A stretch of 64,000 nt of DNA, taken from positions 115,823-179,822 of the forward strand of contig NW_013546999.1 of assembly GCF_000711695.1 (NCBI RefSeq), in the 5' to 3' direction. The first letter of the stretch is position 1; every line of letters starts with the position of its first letter. This DNA comes from Tilletiaria anomala UBC 951. Taxonomy: Eukaryota; Basidiomycota; Exobasidiomycetes; Georgefischeriales; Tilletiariaceae. A program made the position numbers and the translations under genes. Positions 1 through 11,377 of this stretch are shown here, piece after piece. Below the pieces are notes generated by a model that made no database searches, was not told the DNA's origin, and worked only from the letters and a program-made list of their open reading frames with translations.

Positions 1-2389
1 CGTCCATGATTTCATGAGGAGCTCTTCTGTTACTTCATCGCCTTCTCGGTCACCTTCGTCGCTGCAGTCAAATCCTGCGCTATCCACCGCCGCACCAGTG
101 AGTGAAGCGTCGCCATCTGTAGTAGGGACCGGCATTGCATGCGTAGAAGGCGTGACAGGCGTTTTTGGTCGACCGTGTTGGTCGAGTAGATCCCGACCGG
201 AATGATCCGCGTCTTGCGGCAGGTTGAGTCGCTTCTTGGGACGGTGCACGAACTTGATGATGAGCGGCAGGAAGAGGATCAGGGCAAAGACGCGACTGAC
301 GCTACCGAGCGTCATGAATGTTCCTACTTCTTGTGGACCCCAGCCAAACATCTGCGTGGTGTGAATGAAACAGTGGCAGAAAAGGAGCCGCGGAGGAAAG
401 GGGAAGGCCAAGAAGCGACTCAGTCAGCGCGAAGTGCGAGCAGGGCAAGGTCGTGCCTTGCGGAGCCAGGACGCGCTGCAAACTCACGTGCTGAGCGTAC
501 AACATCTTGTTCGTCATGATGCCGATGACCATCGTCTCGAAAAAGTACGAGAGGGAGAGCAGGCTGAGATTGATATCGTAGCGTCTCTTTCGAGAGATGT
601 GCGAGACGGAGATGAATGATGCGGAGGCTTCATCGTTGCCGTTGGCCGCCGCGCGCATGTTCTGCGTCGAGCGCTTTCGCCTCGCGGATGCGCTGCCGTC
701 GTTGCTTCCTCTGTGGGCGCCGTCATTGTTGTCGACAGTAGGGTCCTCGTTGATAGGACGCGGCAGGAGCATCTTGAGCGGTTCGAGCGGCCCCTGCAAC
801 GCCTCCTTGATGGCGGCCCAGACCTTTGTGCGAAAACGTGCGCCCTTGCACATCTGCTCCCAACGCTCGGCGCGCAGCGTCTTGGCCCTAGCACGCTCGC
901 GGTTGGCCTTGGCGCGCGCCTCAGCACTGCTGCTCTCGGGGAGGATGAAGCCGGCGAAGAGCATGTAAAGCACGTGCGCGGCGGTGGCGACGTAGAATGC
1001 GGACATGAGGTTGCCCGTGCGCGCGACGAGGTATCCGCCGAGCGTGGGGCCGAGCGCAAAGCCGGCAAAGAACAGACCCGTGAAAAAGCTGAACACTTGT
1101 GCGCGCGTGCCGCTCGGCGTCGCGTCGGCGATGTACGCCTGATGCGCAGCGGCGAGCGTAGGCATCCCGCCGACGCAGCCCTCGAAGATTGCGCCGAGGA
1201 GGAGGAAGTTGTTACCGAATGGCAAGTAGCGCCGCTGAAAGTGAGCGGTGATCAGAATGACGACATCGTTGAGGACGATCCCCACGATGGATGTGCGCAG
1301 GATCCACGTGCGGCCGCGCCGATCCGACTGCCCTGCCCACCAGCCGGTCGTCAGGACGGAGAGTAGGCCGGTGACGACAGTGAGGCGCATCTGTAGGTTG
1401 GCAGACTCGGCCAGCACCAGCGCGGAGTGGCACAGGTCATCGTTTGTCGGTCCGTTTGGCACCTTGGGTGCCGTGTCAGCTGGATCTGCGCCCATGCTAT
1501 CGGCCTCACCATCGTCGTTTGTGCTGCTATTATTGTCGTCTGAGCTGATACCAATGGCATTGAGGTTGGGCACGTACCTCAGGACCAGTTGCTCCGGCAT
1601 CGCTATTGCCGTCAAGCTGTCTCCAGCTAGCGGACCCGCCCCGCTCCAGATGGAAGAGATCGCGCCGGTGTCGGAAGGAGACACATGATATGACGTCGAT
1701 ATCGACTCGGCGCTGTTGCCCAGCAGGACAGGACGTTGTGCTGGAAAGTCCCATGCGGTGTGGTTGCGAAAGTAGATCTCCTCGCATGCGATCTGGTCGT
1801 AGAACTCGAGCTTCGGGGGTATCGCCATGCCCGACTTTTCATTCGAACCGATTGTGTGCAGAGAGTCTGTTCATCAGTCTGGGGACCGAGGAGGGGCGCT
1901 GGTCGCTGCTGCACGGCATGAACCGTGAACACTCACAGCTGCCGCGATCAGAAACGCAAAAGGTCGAAGCCACTTGTCCGAGGGGCGTTTCCACCAGGGC
2001 TGATCCTTGCTCCAGGCGAGGTGATCGTCTTCATTGTCTCCATCTCCGTCTCCGTCTGGGTCTGCATCGTCGTCTTCTTGTGCTACCTCGTCAGGTTGCC
2101 CTCGCTTCCGATTGCCGTGCTGTGCGTGTCTCTGCAATTGCTGTGCTGGTCGATCGGCAGACATCTTGCCTTCGCCGTCCCCCTCGTGGCTGCATGTGGC
2201 CTCACCGTCTACATACATAACAGCGCCGTCTCGGTATCCTTCACTGGCACTTTGAGCCTTTTGCTGGCCATGGCGGCCCCCGTGGTAGGGCGGATCTGTC
2301 GCGATGGGCCCGTACGAATCAACATCGTGGAGGGCGCCGAAATCGCCGAGGCTGCCAGCAGCGCGCGCCGCCGTGGTTCGGTCATTCAT
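1..2389 (-). CDS. MFS transporter, 3' end beyond the window
   Basis: Major facilitator transporter, probably a proton-coupled exporter in a membrane; the substrate cannot be told. Exons are 2389-1937, 1834-488 and 351 to beyond position 1, joined in phase 0 with GTGAGT donors. About 717 residues lie in the window. The first 120 residues are hydrophilic and acidic, followed by the first membrane helix (WLRPFAFLIAAA), which straddles intron 1. The loop after helix 2 has the MFS signature GQSDRRGRT. Helices 4 and 5 include GAIFEGCVGG and FFAGFALGPTLGGYLVAR. A long basic and Ser-rich central loop separates the two halves, and exon 3 resumes with MFGWGPQEVGTFMTL. The layout resembles fungal TCR/Tet-like MFS proteins (inference). 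The first 46 codons and the upstream DNA are duplicated in inverted orientation at the Rap1-like gene at 7882. The C-terminal tail continues off the left edge. Confidence 0.85.
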
Positions 2390-2517
2390 GGACGCTGGAG
2401 GTTGAGGGCCTACTGCAGCAGCTGCAGCTTGGGCCGAGCGGTGCTGGTGCTAGTGTTGTGACGAGGAGCGCTGCATCGACGTGGCAGCGACGGGCGAGGC
2501 GAAGTGAATGGCAGTTG
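2252..2517 (-). repeat. Inverted duplication, copy A (MFS gene 5' region)
   Basis: Read on the minus strand, this segment (about 128 bp of 5' flank plus the first 46 codons of the MFS gene) matches 7742-8019 read on the plus strand. Runs shared by both include CACTTCGCCTCGCCCGTCGC, AAGCTGCAGCT and GGGCCC.TCGCGACAGATC. The encoded N-termini share 22 of 46 residues with no gap, including the end motif GQxKAQ. Similarity fades beyond codon 46 and upstream of 2517. The two copies are about 5.2 kb apart and form an inverted pair around the dehydrogenase and Apn1 genes. Confidence 0.85.
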
Positions 2518-3327
2518 CGAGAGGGGGCCAGTAGAAGCGGCAGTGGATTGGAAAGCGCAGCAGCTATGCTTACGAGTCGACGCCCCTGTGCGGCTAGCCC
2601 TCCGTGCGCTTACACCTCGCCTGCTTGTTGGCTGATGCGGTTGGTATATGTGGGTGCAAACAGAGGGTATGTGTCGTATATACATACAGATACACGTCTC
2701 ATGCGATCGCCGATATGCATACACCGGCTGGCGTCAGCTTCCTCGATAGCGATTGAGATCACTGTTGTTGCACCGATTCCACAAGAGCCCTTCCATGCGA
2801 GTCAACCCCGCTCTCTTCCGCGGCTGCTCTCTTCTAGTCAGCACAGCACCCTTTCGGCGTTTGGCGACCGAGTGAGCTGCTCCGCTCTTGCGGGACTCCC
2901 CCTTGGCCCCCCGCACTGTCAGAGGGAGAGTGTAAGTCCTTCGCTGGAAAAGCATCCCGGGCACAGCAAGTCGGCTGCAGAAGGCGGCCTAGACGGTTGT
3001 GTGCCCCCTACGTGTGACGGAAGGACGGGTGGGTAACCCTTTTGATGTGGCCTATATGTACATGCTCCTTGACTTAACACACTCTTCGAGTCGGATGCCA
3101 TCGAAAAGCTGCCAGACCGCTTTCAGGTTGCCCTAGGGTCAAGCTCGCGCTTGGTACATGAGGATGTCGCCTGTCGGTGTCCCATGACAATGAGCGGCAT
3201 CGAGTGCTTGAATAGTGCTATACAAATAAAACCATAAGGCGTCTGTACGTGCACCGTCGCGACGTGACATAGAATAGGCCTGCTTGTATGCCTCAATAGC
3301 CAGACTGCACGCATGCCAACGTTTCCA
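2390..3327. other. Upstream region of the MFS gene
   Basis: No gene seen. The proximal 128 bases belong to the inverted duplication. A TATA-like stretch (GTATATACATACAGATAC) lies near 2676-2694, about 290 bases upstream of the MFS start. The distal part is the 3' flank of the dehydrogenase gene. Confidence 0.5.
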
Positions 3328-4669
3328 TCAAGCCATTGCATGATCCGCACCTGTGATCCAGTGCGCCAGATCAATCACGAAGCTCGGCATGAGCGCCAGC
3401 ACTGGCGCGAAGCGCGAATACCACGGCATGAACATGTAGCAGCTGCGCCTGCGACTGAGTGCGTCTTCCACGATGCGCCGCGCGACGTCGGCCGCGTTGA
3501 GCGTTGGCGCGAGAAACTCAGCGAGCGCGCCATAGCGCATGCGTGCGAACAGCGGCGTGCGCACGCGTCCGAGCGTCACAAGCGTCGTGCGCACCGCGCA
3601 CGCATTCTTTCCCCCTACGATGCCGTGGTCGAGCTCGCGGCGAAGCGATGCGTGCAGCCCGACCAGTGCGTGCTTGGACGCGGCGTAGTCTGCGACGTGG
3701 GCGATGCCGACGTGGCCCATGATACTAGAGATTGTCACGATGTGTCCGCTGGGTTGGTGAGCTGCAATCATGTCCGGCAAAAACGCGCGGATGGTCCAGA
3801 AGTGTGCGAGCACATTTACCTCAAACAGCCGCTCGATCTCGCAGTCCGCAAGGGTCAACAGCGACTTTCCCCGCCCGCTCTGGATGCCGGCGTTGTTGAT
3901 CAGGATCGTGACAGGTGCACCGGTAAGCTCACGAACGCGTGCAGCGGCGTGTTGGATCTCGGTGCGGGACGTCAGGTCGCAGTGCACATAAAACAGCCTG
4001 TCGTCGTGGCTTGTGACGGATGTTGAAGGCGGCCGCGGCGCAGCAATGTCCAAGTTGGCAACTTTTGCCCCCTTTGCAAGGCACAGACAGACGATCTCAT
4101 GGCCCAGCCCGCTGCTCCCCCCCGTAACCACGACGACCTGCTCTGCCCACCATTCGCGTGAACTAGTCTGAAGTTTTGGTGCTGGTGCTGATTGCTGCTG
4201 CGCTAGGAATGAAAACGGGAAGAGCTGGTTTAGCCAGGCTGATGAGAGGTACGTGAACAGGTTGACTACTAGCGTCAAGCCTGCTAGATGGTCCAATGCC
4301 GTGTATGTTATCGAATCTTCACGGCTGCCAGGGAACAGAGGTCGCCATATTGCGAACACAGGCACGTGTTGACACAGCAGCCAGCTTGTCGCGATCGGGA
4401 CATCTGCATGGGAGCGAAACGAGCACGTAGAGAAGGATAATGGAATTTAGAATCATGTCGCTGCATCGAGCCAGTCGAGGAGCACTACTGACTGAAGAAG
4501 GCAAAATGGGCAATTCGCACAATATCATCGATCGACATAACCCAGCTGCCTCTGAGAGCCCTGCACTTTCACGATCAAGATCAAGATCGCCGCTCTTGCT
4601 GTTCACAGCAGAAGCTTCACTGCCGAAACTATTTTGTGACGATGCTTCAAGCTTCTTAAATCTTTGCAT
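3328..4669 (-). CDS. Short-chain dehydrogenase/reductase, membrane-anchored SDR16C-like
   Basis: NAD(P)-dependent oxidoreductase of the classical SDR fold, probably acting on a lipid or retinoid-like substrate at the ER or lipid droplets (inference from family). The main exon 4403-3328 shows hydrophobic segments before the catalytic domain, then the cofactor motif VTGGSSGLG, the NNAG motif, the catalytic Ser in VTISSIMG, and the YAASK Tyr/Lys pair. The open frame at 4365 begins with GTG, so a real start must lie upstream. I propose exon 1 at 4669-4573 starting with ATG and an intron 4572-4404 (GTGAAA donor, CAG acceptor after a pyrimidine-rich tract), giving about 390 residues. That first exon is tentative; the SDR domain itself is certain. 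It lies head-to-tail between the MFS and Apn1 genes. Confidence 0.8.
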
Positions 4670-5420
4670 GGACAGTGTGCCTTTGCGATGTGAGCATCGC
4701 TTGCGATGGTAAAGCCGGAGAGAGAGCCAAAGAGTGAGAGAAGTTCAGCCCGATGGAGTGTGGCCGCTGAACATGCCAGAAGAGATGCTGACTCACTATG
4801 TGAAATAGGGTTCCACGTATCTTGGAGCGCTGTACACATCGTGCGAAGTCCAACCATACTCCGACAGGGAAACCAATCCCCCCCATTCAGCAATGGGGTA
4901 CACGCTCTGAGCCTGTCGAAGAGCGCGTTGCCTGCACATCGGCGGAGCTGACGTTGCCGATGGTAGAACTGATCCCTCCCTTTCCTGCGATCCGAGGGGC
5001 TCACCTTCCCTAGCGGTGCACTCCGAGGTGCAGTGAATACCACCTTGGTACATTGCCGCTTGTACGCAAGGCGACGCCAAGGTGCCACTGAAATCTCGTG
5101 TTAAGAATATCTCGAATCGGTGTACGCTCCGAGTATACGTTCTGCATGGTTTGGCGATGCGCAGACTTTGCGCAGAATCTCGAACCCCGCCTGCTGCAGG
5201 GATGGCGCGTCATATCGGCCTTCATACGCTTCCTCCTGGCGCTTTCGCCAGAGGACCGGGGCACACCATGTTGCATATCACATGGCCATGTATCAAGGTG
5301 GCGTACCATTCAACGAATCCCGACTTTCGGGTTCACATTGCCCATGCTATCCATTCATGAGTGTTGTGCATTCAGATCGGCTAACGAATATGTAGCTGCA
5401 GCTGTTGCCCATATGTGCGC
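4670..5420. other. Intergenic region between the SDR and Apn1 genes
   Basis: No supported gene. It is the SDR upstream region and the Apn1 3' flank. Several short open frames exist on both strands, but none shows a family motif or splice-consistent extension. Confidence 0.5.
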
Positions 5421-7209
5421 TTATTCTTCCTCAGACAAGTCTGAACTCTCTTCATCAGCGTCTTCTTCATTCTGCTTGATGCTCTTTACGTTACCCTTCC
5501 CCTTGGTCTTGGCTTTGGCGTTGACGACTGCCCTCGCCTTCACGCCAGCAGCATTCGATTTCTTACCTCCCTTGCTGTCTTTCTTCTGCTCCCAAGCTCG
5601 TTTCACATCCTGCACCTCTTTCACTAGGGACCTCACCTTGTCCCATTCGGTCGCAGTCTCGTCCTCGGGTAGCCCTTCAAGCAAGTAAAGCATACGGATC
5701 TCCCGCGCCCAGACGCCGTGCATCGTCTCTTCGTCGCAGTCCTTTCCTGCGGGCGTCTCGAGCACGCAGGGTATTCCTGCCAGCCGATCGTCGTTCATGA
5801 TGCGCCAGAAAGCCTTGAGGCCTATGCAGCCAGCGCCAATGTTCTCATGTCGGTCTTTGCGGCTGCCCAGCTCGACTTTTGAGTCGTTCAGATGCATGCC
5901 AAGTACATTCGAAAAGCCGATTGTCGCGTCCAACTCGCTCATCGTTGCTGCGTACGCTTCGGCCGAGCGCAGGTCATAACCAGCTGCAAAAGCATGCGCC
6001 GTGTCGATGCAGACACCGACGCGCAACTTGTCGTGCACCAGGTCCATGATAGCTTTTAGCTCCGAAAAGGACCCGCCGATGATGTTGCCCGCGCCAGCCA
6101 TATTCTCCAGGACAATCACAACACTTGGAATGCGTTGATGCACGGCGTTGATACACGCTGCCACGGACGCGATACCTTCGTTTTTGGTGCAGTCGCCACA
6201 GGTACTCTGCAGGCATGCAAGCGAACAAAATCGGGTCAGCGGCATATTGTTTCTTGGAGAACATGCACAAACGCACACCGGGGTGGAAATTGTACAGCTT
6301 GATCCCAAGCTGGTGACATCGGCTGACATCGTCGACGAACGCTTCCATGGCTTTATCCTGCTTGGCCTTATCGGGATTCCCAAGGTTAATGAGATAACAT
6401 CCGTGCGGCATGACATTTGCCCCCTTTTTGGCCACGCTTACGGCGCCGTCTTGTCGATCCTGCCAATTAAAGCGGTGCTCGCCAGCAATGGTGCCAAATT
6501 CTCGAACATTAGCTTCATCCATCGGCTTGGCAGCCCACTGCATTTTAGGCCGGACGAACATCGAGACGGCGTTGGCGCCAATCTTAAGTGCGTTGAGCAG
6601 AGCGTTCTGCGGCCCTCCAGCCGAGGAAACATGGGCACCTATCCAATGCTTCGACGTCGTATTTCGAGCGAACAGAGGGACAATAGAATTCGGCGTTGGT
6701 ATCTCCTTCTTGCTCCTCTTTTTTTGCCCGTGCACTTGTTCATGGATTGTTGCACGGGAGAAAGACGCAGCCTTTGCTTCAGGCGTGTCTCCGGCTGGCA
6801 CTCCTTCTTCGTCTTTCCCCTCAAACTTGACCGCGATCTTACGGCCACGTTCTGTCAAAGTTTGCTGCTCTCCCGCTGCTTCAATTTTCACGGTTGTGTT
6901 TCCCGGGCCAATCTCTGCCTTTCGCTTCCGGCCTCGCTCTGCGGGTTTGAATTCCTCTACAACGGATGATGTAACACAGTCCTCCAACTTGCTTGTGGGA
7001 TCTTGAGGCTCTTCCGTTTTAGCCTTGCCTTTGCCTTTTCCTCCTCGTGTGGTACCATTGGCCGCGGTAATTGATGACGGTAGCAAAGCCGGCTTGTTCC
7101 CTTCCACGGTGCTGGATCTCGATACGGTCGTCACAACCTCGGTGGGTGTGGCGATGCTTGCGTGAGTCACACTGCGGCGGGAGCTGCGCCGCGGGGTCGG
7201 CGCGGACAT
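5421..7209 (-). CDS. APN1: AP endonuclease, endonuclease IV family (Apn1)
   Basis: Base-excision-repair enzyme that cuts the backbone 5' of abasic sites and trims blocked 3' ends, acting in nucleus and probably mitochondria. Two exons, 7209-6277 and 6206-5421, phase 0, give 572 residues. Residues 1 to about 185 are a Ser/Arg/Lys-rich extension absent from bacterial Nfo. The TIM barrel starts at HWIGAHVSSAGG. Metal-ligand motifs in order: YNFHPG (just before the intron), VLENMAG, CIDTAHAFAAGYD, HLNDSK, RHENIGAG and VLETP. The intron is placed so that YNFHPG joins STCGDCTK, as in the family. The tail is Lys-rich and ends in an acidic cluster (EEDADEESSDLSEEE). ATG at 7209 is the first in frame. 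It is divergent from the Rap1-like gene, with 672 bases between starts. Confidence 0.95.
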
Positions 7210-7881
7210 GGCTACAAATGACCCAATCCAAGAAAAAAGGGTAGAGCCGACTGACCGACGCGCGTTTTCTCAAGGGTTGACCAGGAGTAGCGGTGTCGCG
7301 TCACCAGTGGCGGCGGATGACGCTGGCAAGAAAGCTCGCCAGTTGCACAAACGAAATCTGCGCGCCCTAAAACAAAATCTGGTTTGAGTAAGAATAAATC
7401 TTGTCATCCATCCCCAACGTTTCGCACTATGATGTGCGAGCCTAGCAACAGAGGTAAAAAAGTACAGGGCCGTTCATCGTACCATTAAAATACGCTGAGG
7501 CGCCAACAATTAACAACGCATGAAAAAATCGATTAATGGCGAAGTCAAGTCGACAGCGCGAGTCTGGTCAGGATGAGAAATGAGCCAGCTTTTGTTGTGT
7601 CTGGAAGTTAGGGTTAGTAGCTAGGACGCGTCGCGCCCATCGAAGCTTTGCTCATCGCGTCTGTGGCTCGACGTAACCAGTGAGTAACACCATGGCATTC
7701 AGACACTCCTGTAGCTCTTCAGCTTTGGCCACCCCCCCTTTCAACTGCCATCCACTTCGCCTCGCCCGTCGCTGCCGCGTCGATACAGCGTCCCTTGTCA
7801 CAGCACTAACACCAGCGCCAGCACCAGCACTGCTCGGCGCAAGCTGCAGCTACTGCAGTGGGCTCTCTCCCGCTGGCGCCC
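7210..7881. promoter_or_regulatory. Divergent promoter of Apn1 and the Rap1-like gene
   Basis: Shared upstream region. It contains TTAGGGTTAG (7608-7617), ACGCGT (7626-7631), a GC-rich GACGCGCGTTTTC near 7259-7271 and, next to the Rap1-like start, copy B of the inverted duplication. Confidence 0.6.
7608..7631 (+). promoter_or_regulatory. Telomere-type TTAGGGTTAG followed by an MCB-like ACGCGT
   Basis: TTAGGGTTAG occupies 7608-7617 and ACGCGT 7626-7631, about 250-275 bases upstream of the Rap1-like ATG. TTAGGG is the usual fungal telomere repeat and is also bound at promoters by Tbf1/Teb1-type factors. ACGCGT is the MBF (MluI cell-cycle box) core. The motifs are seen; binding is inference. 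Confidence 0.5.
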
Positions 7882-8019
7882 ATGACCGACCCAGCGATGG
7901 GGGCGCGCAGTGCCGGCGTCCTCGACGATTCCGGCAACATGAACGAATTCGACTCGTCTGGGCCCGTCGCGACAGATCTGCTCTACCGTTGGGACCACGA
8001 TGGACAGGCAAAGGCTCAG
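7742..8019 (+). repeat. Inverted duplication, copy B (Rap1-like gene 5' region)
   Basis: Plus-strand partner of 2252-2517. It covers about 140 bases of 5' flank plus the first 46 codons of the gene at 7882. The match supports ATG 7882 as the true start, because it aligns with the MFS ATG. Confidence 0.85.
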
Positions 8020-11000
8020 CATCAACAGGAAGATTCGGAACAGGATGAATTGCAAAGCCAGTCTCAAAGTGAGACCCGGGCAAGGGCATCAGGAACGACT
8101 GGGATTGGTGGTCATGAGCAGAGCCCCAGCGCTAATGCATCTGAGGCGGAGCAAGTGCCCACCTTGCAGACTGATCATATCGGTGACGAACACTCTTCGG
8201 ACGATGGCCAAGACGCAGGATTGAATCGGCGGCGTGTAGCAGATCGAACGGTGGATACAAGTGCTGCCCGAACCAACGGCTCAACAGCAGCGTCGATGTC
8301 GAATGGGCATACACATCTGCACAGAAACGAGACTGTGAAGTCAAACACCGGTACAATCCCCAACACAGAACACAATGGATTGGTAGTGCTTTCAGGACGC
8401 GCTGCTACGCTTGCTCATCTCAAGGACACGAGTTACGCTGTGAAAGCTGATGGCGGAGTAGCTACAGCGTGAGTGTATGCGCCTCGAAGTGCCTATTCAA
8501 AGCAGTTGGCCAATGATTAAAGGCTTGCTAATGTCCATTTCTGTTTCCTCGCTGTAGCCGCCTGTCTTACACCAAAGGCGATCGCGATTTCATCATCAAC
8601 TTCCTCTGCACGACTGATTTGCCTCCAAAAGGGCGATCGATAGGCGAGGAGCTCGCCAGGCTGAACCCTCGACACAGCACGCAATCCTATATCACCTTCC
8701 TCCGCGACAACTACGATCGAGGCATGCATCTCGACCGCGTCGTTTTTGCGCGTAGGGCAGAGATGGGAGCTGCCGCGGCGCGCGAGGCGGACGCGCAGAG
8801 GCAGCGAGACGAGGCGCAAAGGCGCAGGGAGGACAGCGTCGCGGCTGATATTGCCGATATGAGAGAGCATGCGATCGACGAGGACCGCTTGCTGCCGCTC
8901 GCCGAACCTGAAATTGAAGAGGAACTTACTTATGACAGAAACAGAAGCACGGCGAGAGGACTCAGCAACCTCACGAGGGCCGCAGTGCGAAGCCGTGACG
9001 ACAGCACCGGAGACGGAAGCGATGTCGAAGCCTTGAATCAAGCCGAGCACCGCAGATCGCAGCGCGTGGCGCATCCGCAAGTACCCGATTATCACATGTC
9101 GCGACATGCCGGCTCGATGGGCCAAGGGAACGAGGAATGGGAAGTTACTGGCGAAGAGGAAGAAGAGAAATCGGGACATCAAACTAAAGATGGAATCGAA
9201 GTCGAGCCTGGGCCTGGAGAGGGCAAGGGTCTGCCTAGGCAACTTGCGGATCGCACATGGAGCGGGCACAGGCTACGCATCACGCGCCAAGGCAAGGCCG
9301 AAGCACTCGCTTCGAGCAGTCAAGGCAGAGCCGAAGCCAGCAAACCAATACGACGCTCAGCCACTGGTTTAACGGCACAGGTGCAAGCTCGGGACCTTGC
9401 ACCACACAAGTCTACGCGGACCGCACGTGCTGCGCGAACCGCGTCTGACGCCGGACCTCATTCAGCTCGCGGACAAGATCGGACGCAGAAGCCAGGGAAA
9501 AATCGATCAACCGCAGGTGCGAGCCGTACGCGCTCTGGTGGCAGCACGCGCTCGTTTGCACCTGCCGCTGAAGAGTTCAGGGCAGACGCGGGTATTGGCA
9601 TTTCGCAAAGCGAGACTCTGGCCGTGGATGTACATGACTTTTTCGTCGGAGACCAGGATGAAGACGCTGAGATTGATATCAACATGGTCGCGGGTGTTGA
9701 AAGTGGAAACCGACTCGGTGCGCTGGAGGGGGCGCCTGCGCGACAAGCTGGGCGCATAGACTCGCTGTCAGCGGCGGAGGAAGCTGCAGATATCCTCATT
9801 CTAGCGTCTGCTCCTGAGAGTGCACCTCTTGCGGAACTGGATTTGTCCACACCGCAACCTGACGCAGAGGAAGTATTCCAAAAAGCGGCGAAAAGCAGTC
9901 CCAAGGTCCAGGGAAAACTGTTGCGTTCGAGACGGAAGCATGCCACTACTGCTGGAAGCAACGTGAAGGCGACATTCACAAATGCGAACCGCGAATGGTT
10001 TCTTGTGCCACTTCAGTCACTGCTCGAGAATACTATCAGCGAACTCGGAGAAAATGTTGTTTTGGACGCAAGCTTCGTTTTGCAACCTCCGGACACATTT
10101 TTCAAGACCATTGCCGAACAGGTGAGTGCAATCCCCTCGCTTCGGCCTGCAACTTTCAGAGTTCTGTCTAGAGAGTGATTTTTTCTCTTTCTGTAGGATC
10201 CCGCACATCATTCTGCAGCAGCATGGAAGCACGAATTTTGGCGCCACGCACTTCAGTACACCATTTCAGCAAAAGTGCAGCTCAACCTGGACGAGTCTGT
10301 TAGGCCTACGCAAGTGGTCAAACCCCTGAGCGTCAGGGTCCTCAAAGAGAAGGAGAAGGAGCACCTGGAAGGCCAAATACACGAGCGCAACATCGGGGAC
10401 GAGGGCGATCAAGACGAGGACGAAGACGAGGAAGGTTTGCAGATCCGCAACCCGGTTGCTAATACCAGAGGAAAGGGAACGTCCTTCAGGCATGTTTTGG
10501 AAGCTCAAGAAATATTCATCAAGGAATCGCAGCCGTCAATGCCTTTGCCTACGCTTGTCGAAAAGCAGCCCAGACGCGGTATTCACTCGGTCTCGATGGC
10601 CGGGCCCTTGAAGCGCGAGCCAGGGTTACCGGAACCCGATTTTGTTGACCAAAGGCAAGTGTCATTACACAAGCTTGGAAAAAAGAGGGCAATGAACTCC
10701 CCACCCTCGCACTCTCAGGATGCGCTACACCAAGAAGTATTGCAGGACCAGGTGCCACACCAGTTTGATACGTTGGTCGACGATGTATCGTCTTCTGCAC
10801 CAAAAAAACAGCGTCGTTCCTTCCCAGGCGTTCCATCCATCGCCAGGCACTCATCGGCTCGCTATATCGACTTTAGCCAAGATGCCAGTGCTGGGCCACC
10901 TTTCGGCCATGAGCAGGATGTAGCCTTTGAAATGCGCCCACCGCGACGAACGATTGCGACCACGACTCCGTCGAGCCTGCCGATCGCAGGGGAACTATCC

Positions 11001-11324
11001 CGGGCACAGCGTTCTGTGTCGGTCTCGTCGCGTATACGCCCACGCACCTCGCTGCCGCGAACGAAAGAGCAGATACGAGAAGATTTCCGACGAGCGCTCA
11101 GAGACTTTAGAAACGATTACGGCATTTCGAAAGGCAATATGGCTTTCTGGCTTGGAGAGAAGGTTAACGTCTACAGCGCGAGAATGAGGATTGATGCAGA
11201 GCTAAATCGCTTGTGCATGGAGACCGGCCGGAGTCGCACACAGCTTGTCGCGCTCCTCAAGCTCGTCGAAGGTGACTGGGACAAGTTTCAGGAAGTGGTT
11301 AATGTAACCATGTTCGACGATTGA
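7882..11324 (+). CDS. Rap1-like protein with two Myb-like segments
   Basis: Probable telomere or promoter-binding protein. Exons 7882-8468, 8558-10121 and 10197-11324 join in frame to 1092 residues. Residues 1-195 are hydrophilic, and the first 46 are shared with the MFS transporter. Directly after intron 1 is a Myb-like block (LSYTKGDRDFIINFL, then GRSIGEELARLNPRHSTQSY and FLRDNY), whose RHSTQSY spacing recalls the HTWQSWRDRY helix of Rap1 Myb domains. A second similar block spans intron 2 (FFKTIAEQDPAHHSAAAWK, then HEFWRHAL, residues about 710-740). The C-terminal 90 residues are helical (FRNDYGISKGNMAFWLGEKV and onward) and could be a Rap1 C-terminal domain. No BRCT domain is visible. The middle is low-complexity and charged. 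Function is inferred from domain layout only; another Myb/SANT-type DNA-binding protein is possible. Confidence 0.6.
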
Positions 11325-11377
11325 CCGCATTCAGGATCGCGTCGACCGTGTCCATGTACTACATCTGCATTCGCACA

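Noticed and set aside
302-487. Apparent MFS C-terminus ending at 302
   Set aside because: It reads through intron 2; the GTGAGT donor and the CAG before MFGWGPQEVG restore the conserved transporter sequence.
1829-1850. GGTTCGAAT on the minus strand like a tRNA B box
   Set aside because: It falls inside the MFS intron, and no cloverleaf surrounds it.
4319-4572. Separate small gene overlapping the SDR start
   Set aside because: The frame after 4572 has no motif; its first 32 codons fit better as exon 1 of the SDR gene.
5160-5215. GGGTTCGAGATTCTGCG (minus strand) like a tRNA B box
   Set aside because: The two C residues expected after GGTTCGANN are missing and no acceptor or anticodon stem can be folded around it.
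5098-5688. Plus-strand open frame of about 196 codons
   Set aside because: Its right half is antisense to the Lys/Glu-rich end of Apn1, and the left half shows no protein-like signal.
9458-9979. Minus-strand open frame of 173 codons
   Set aside because: Antisense shadow of the Rap1-like gene in its low-complexity middle.
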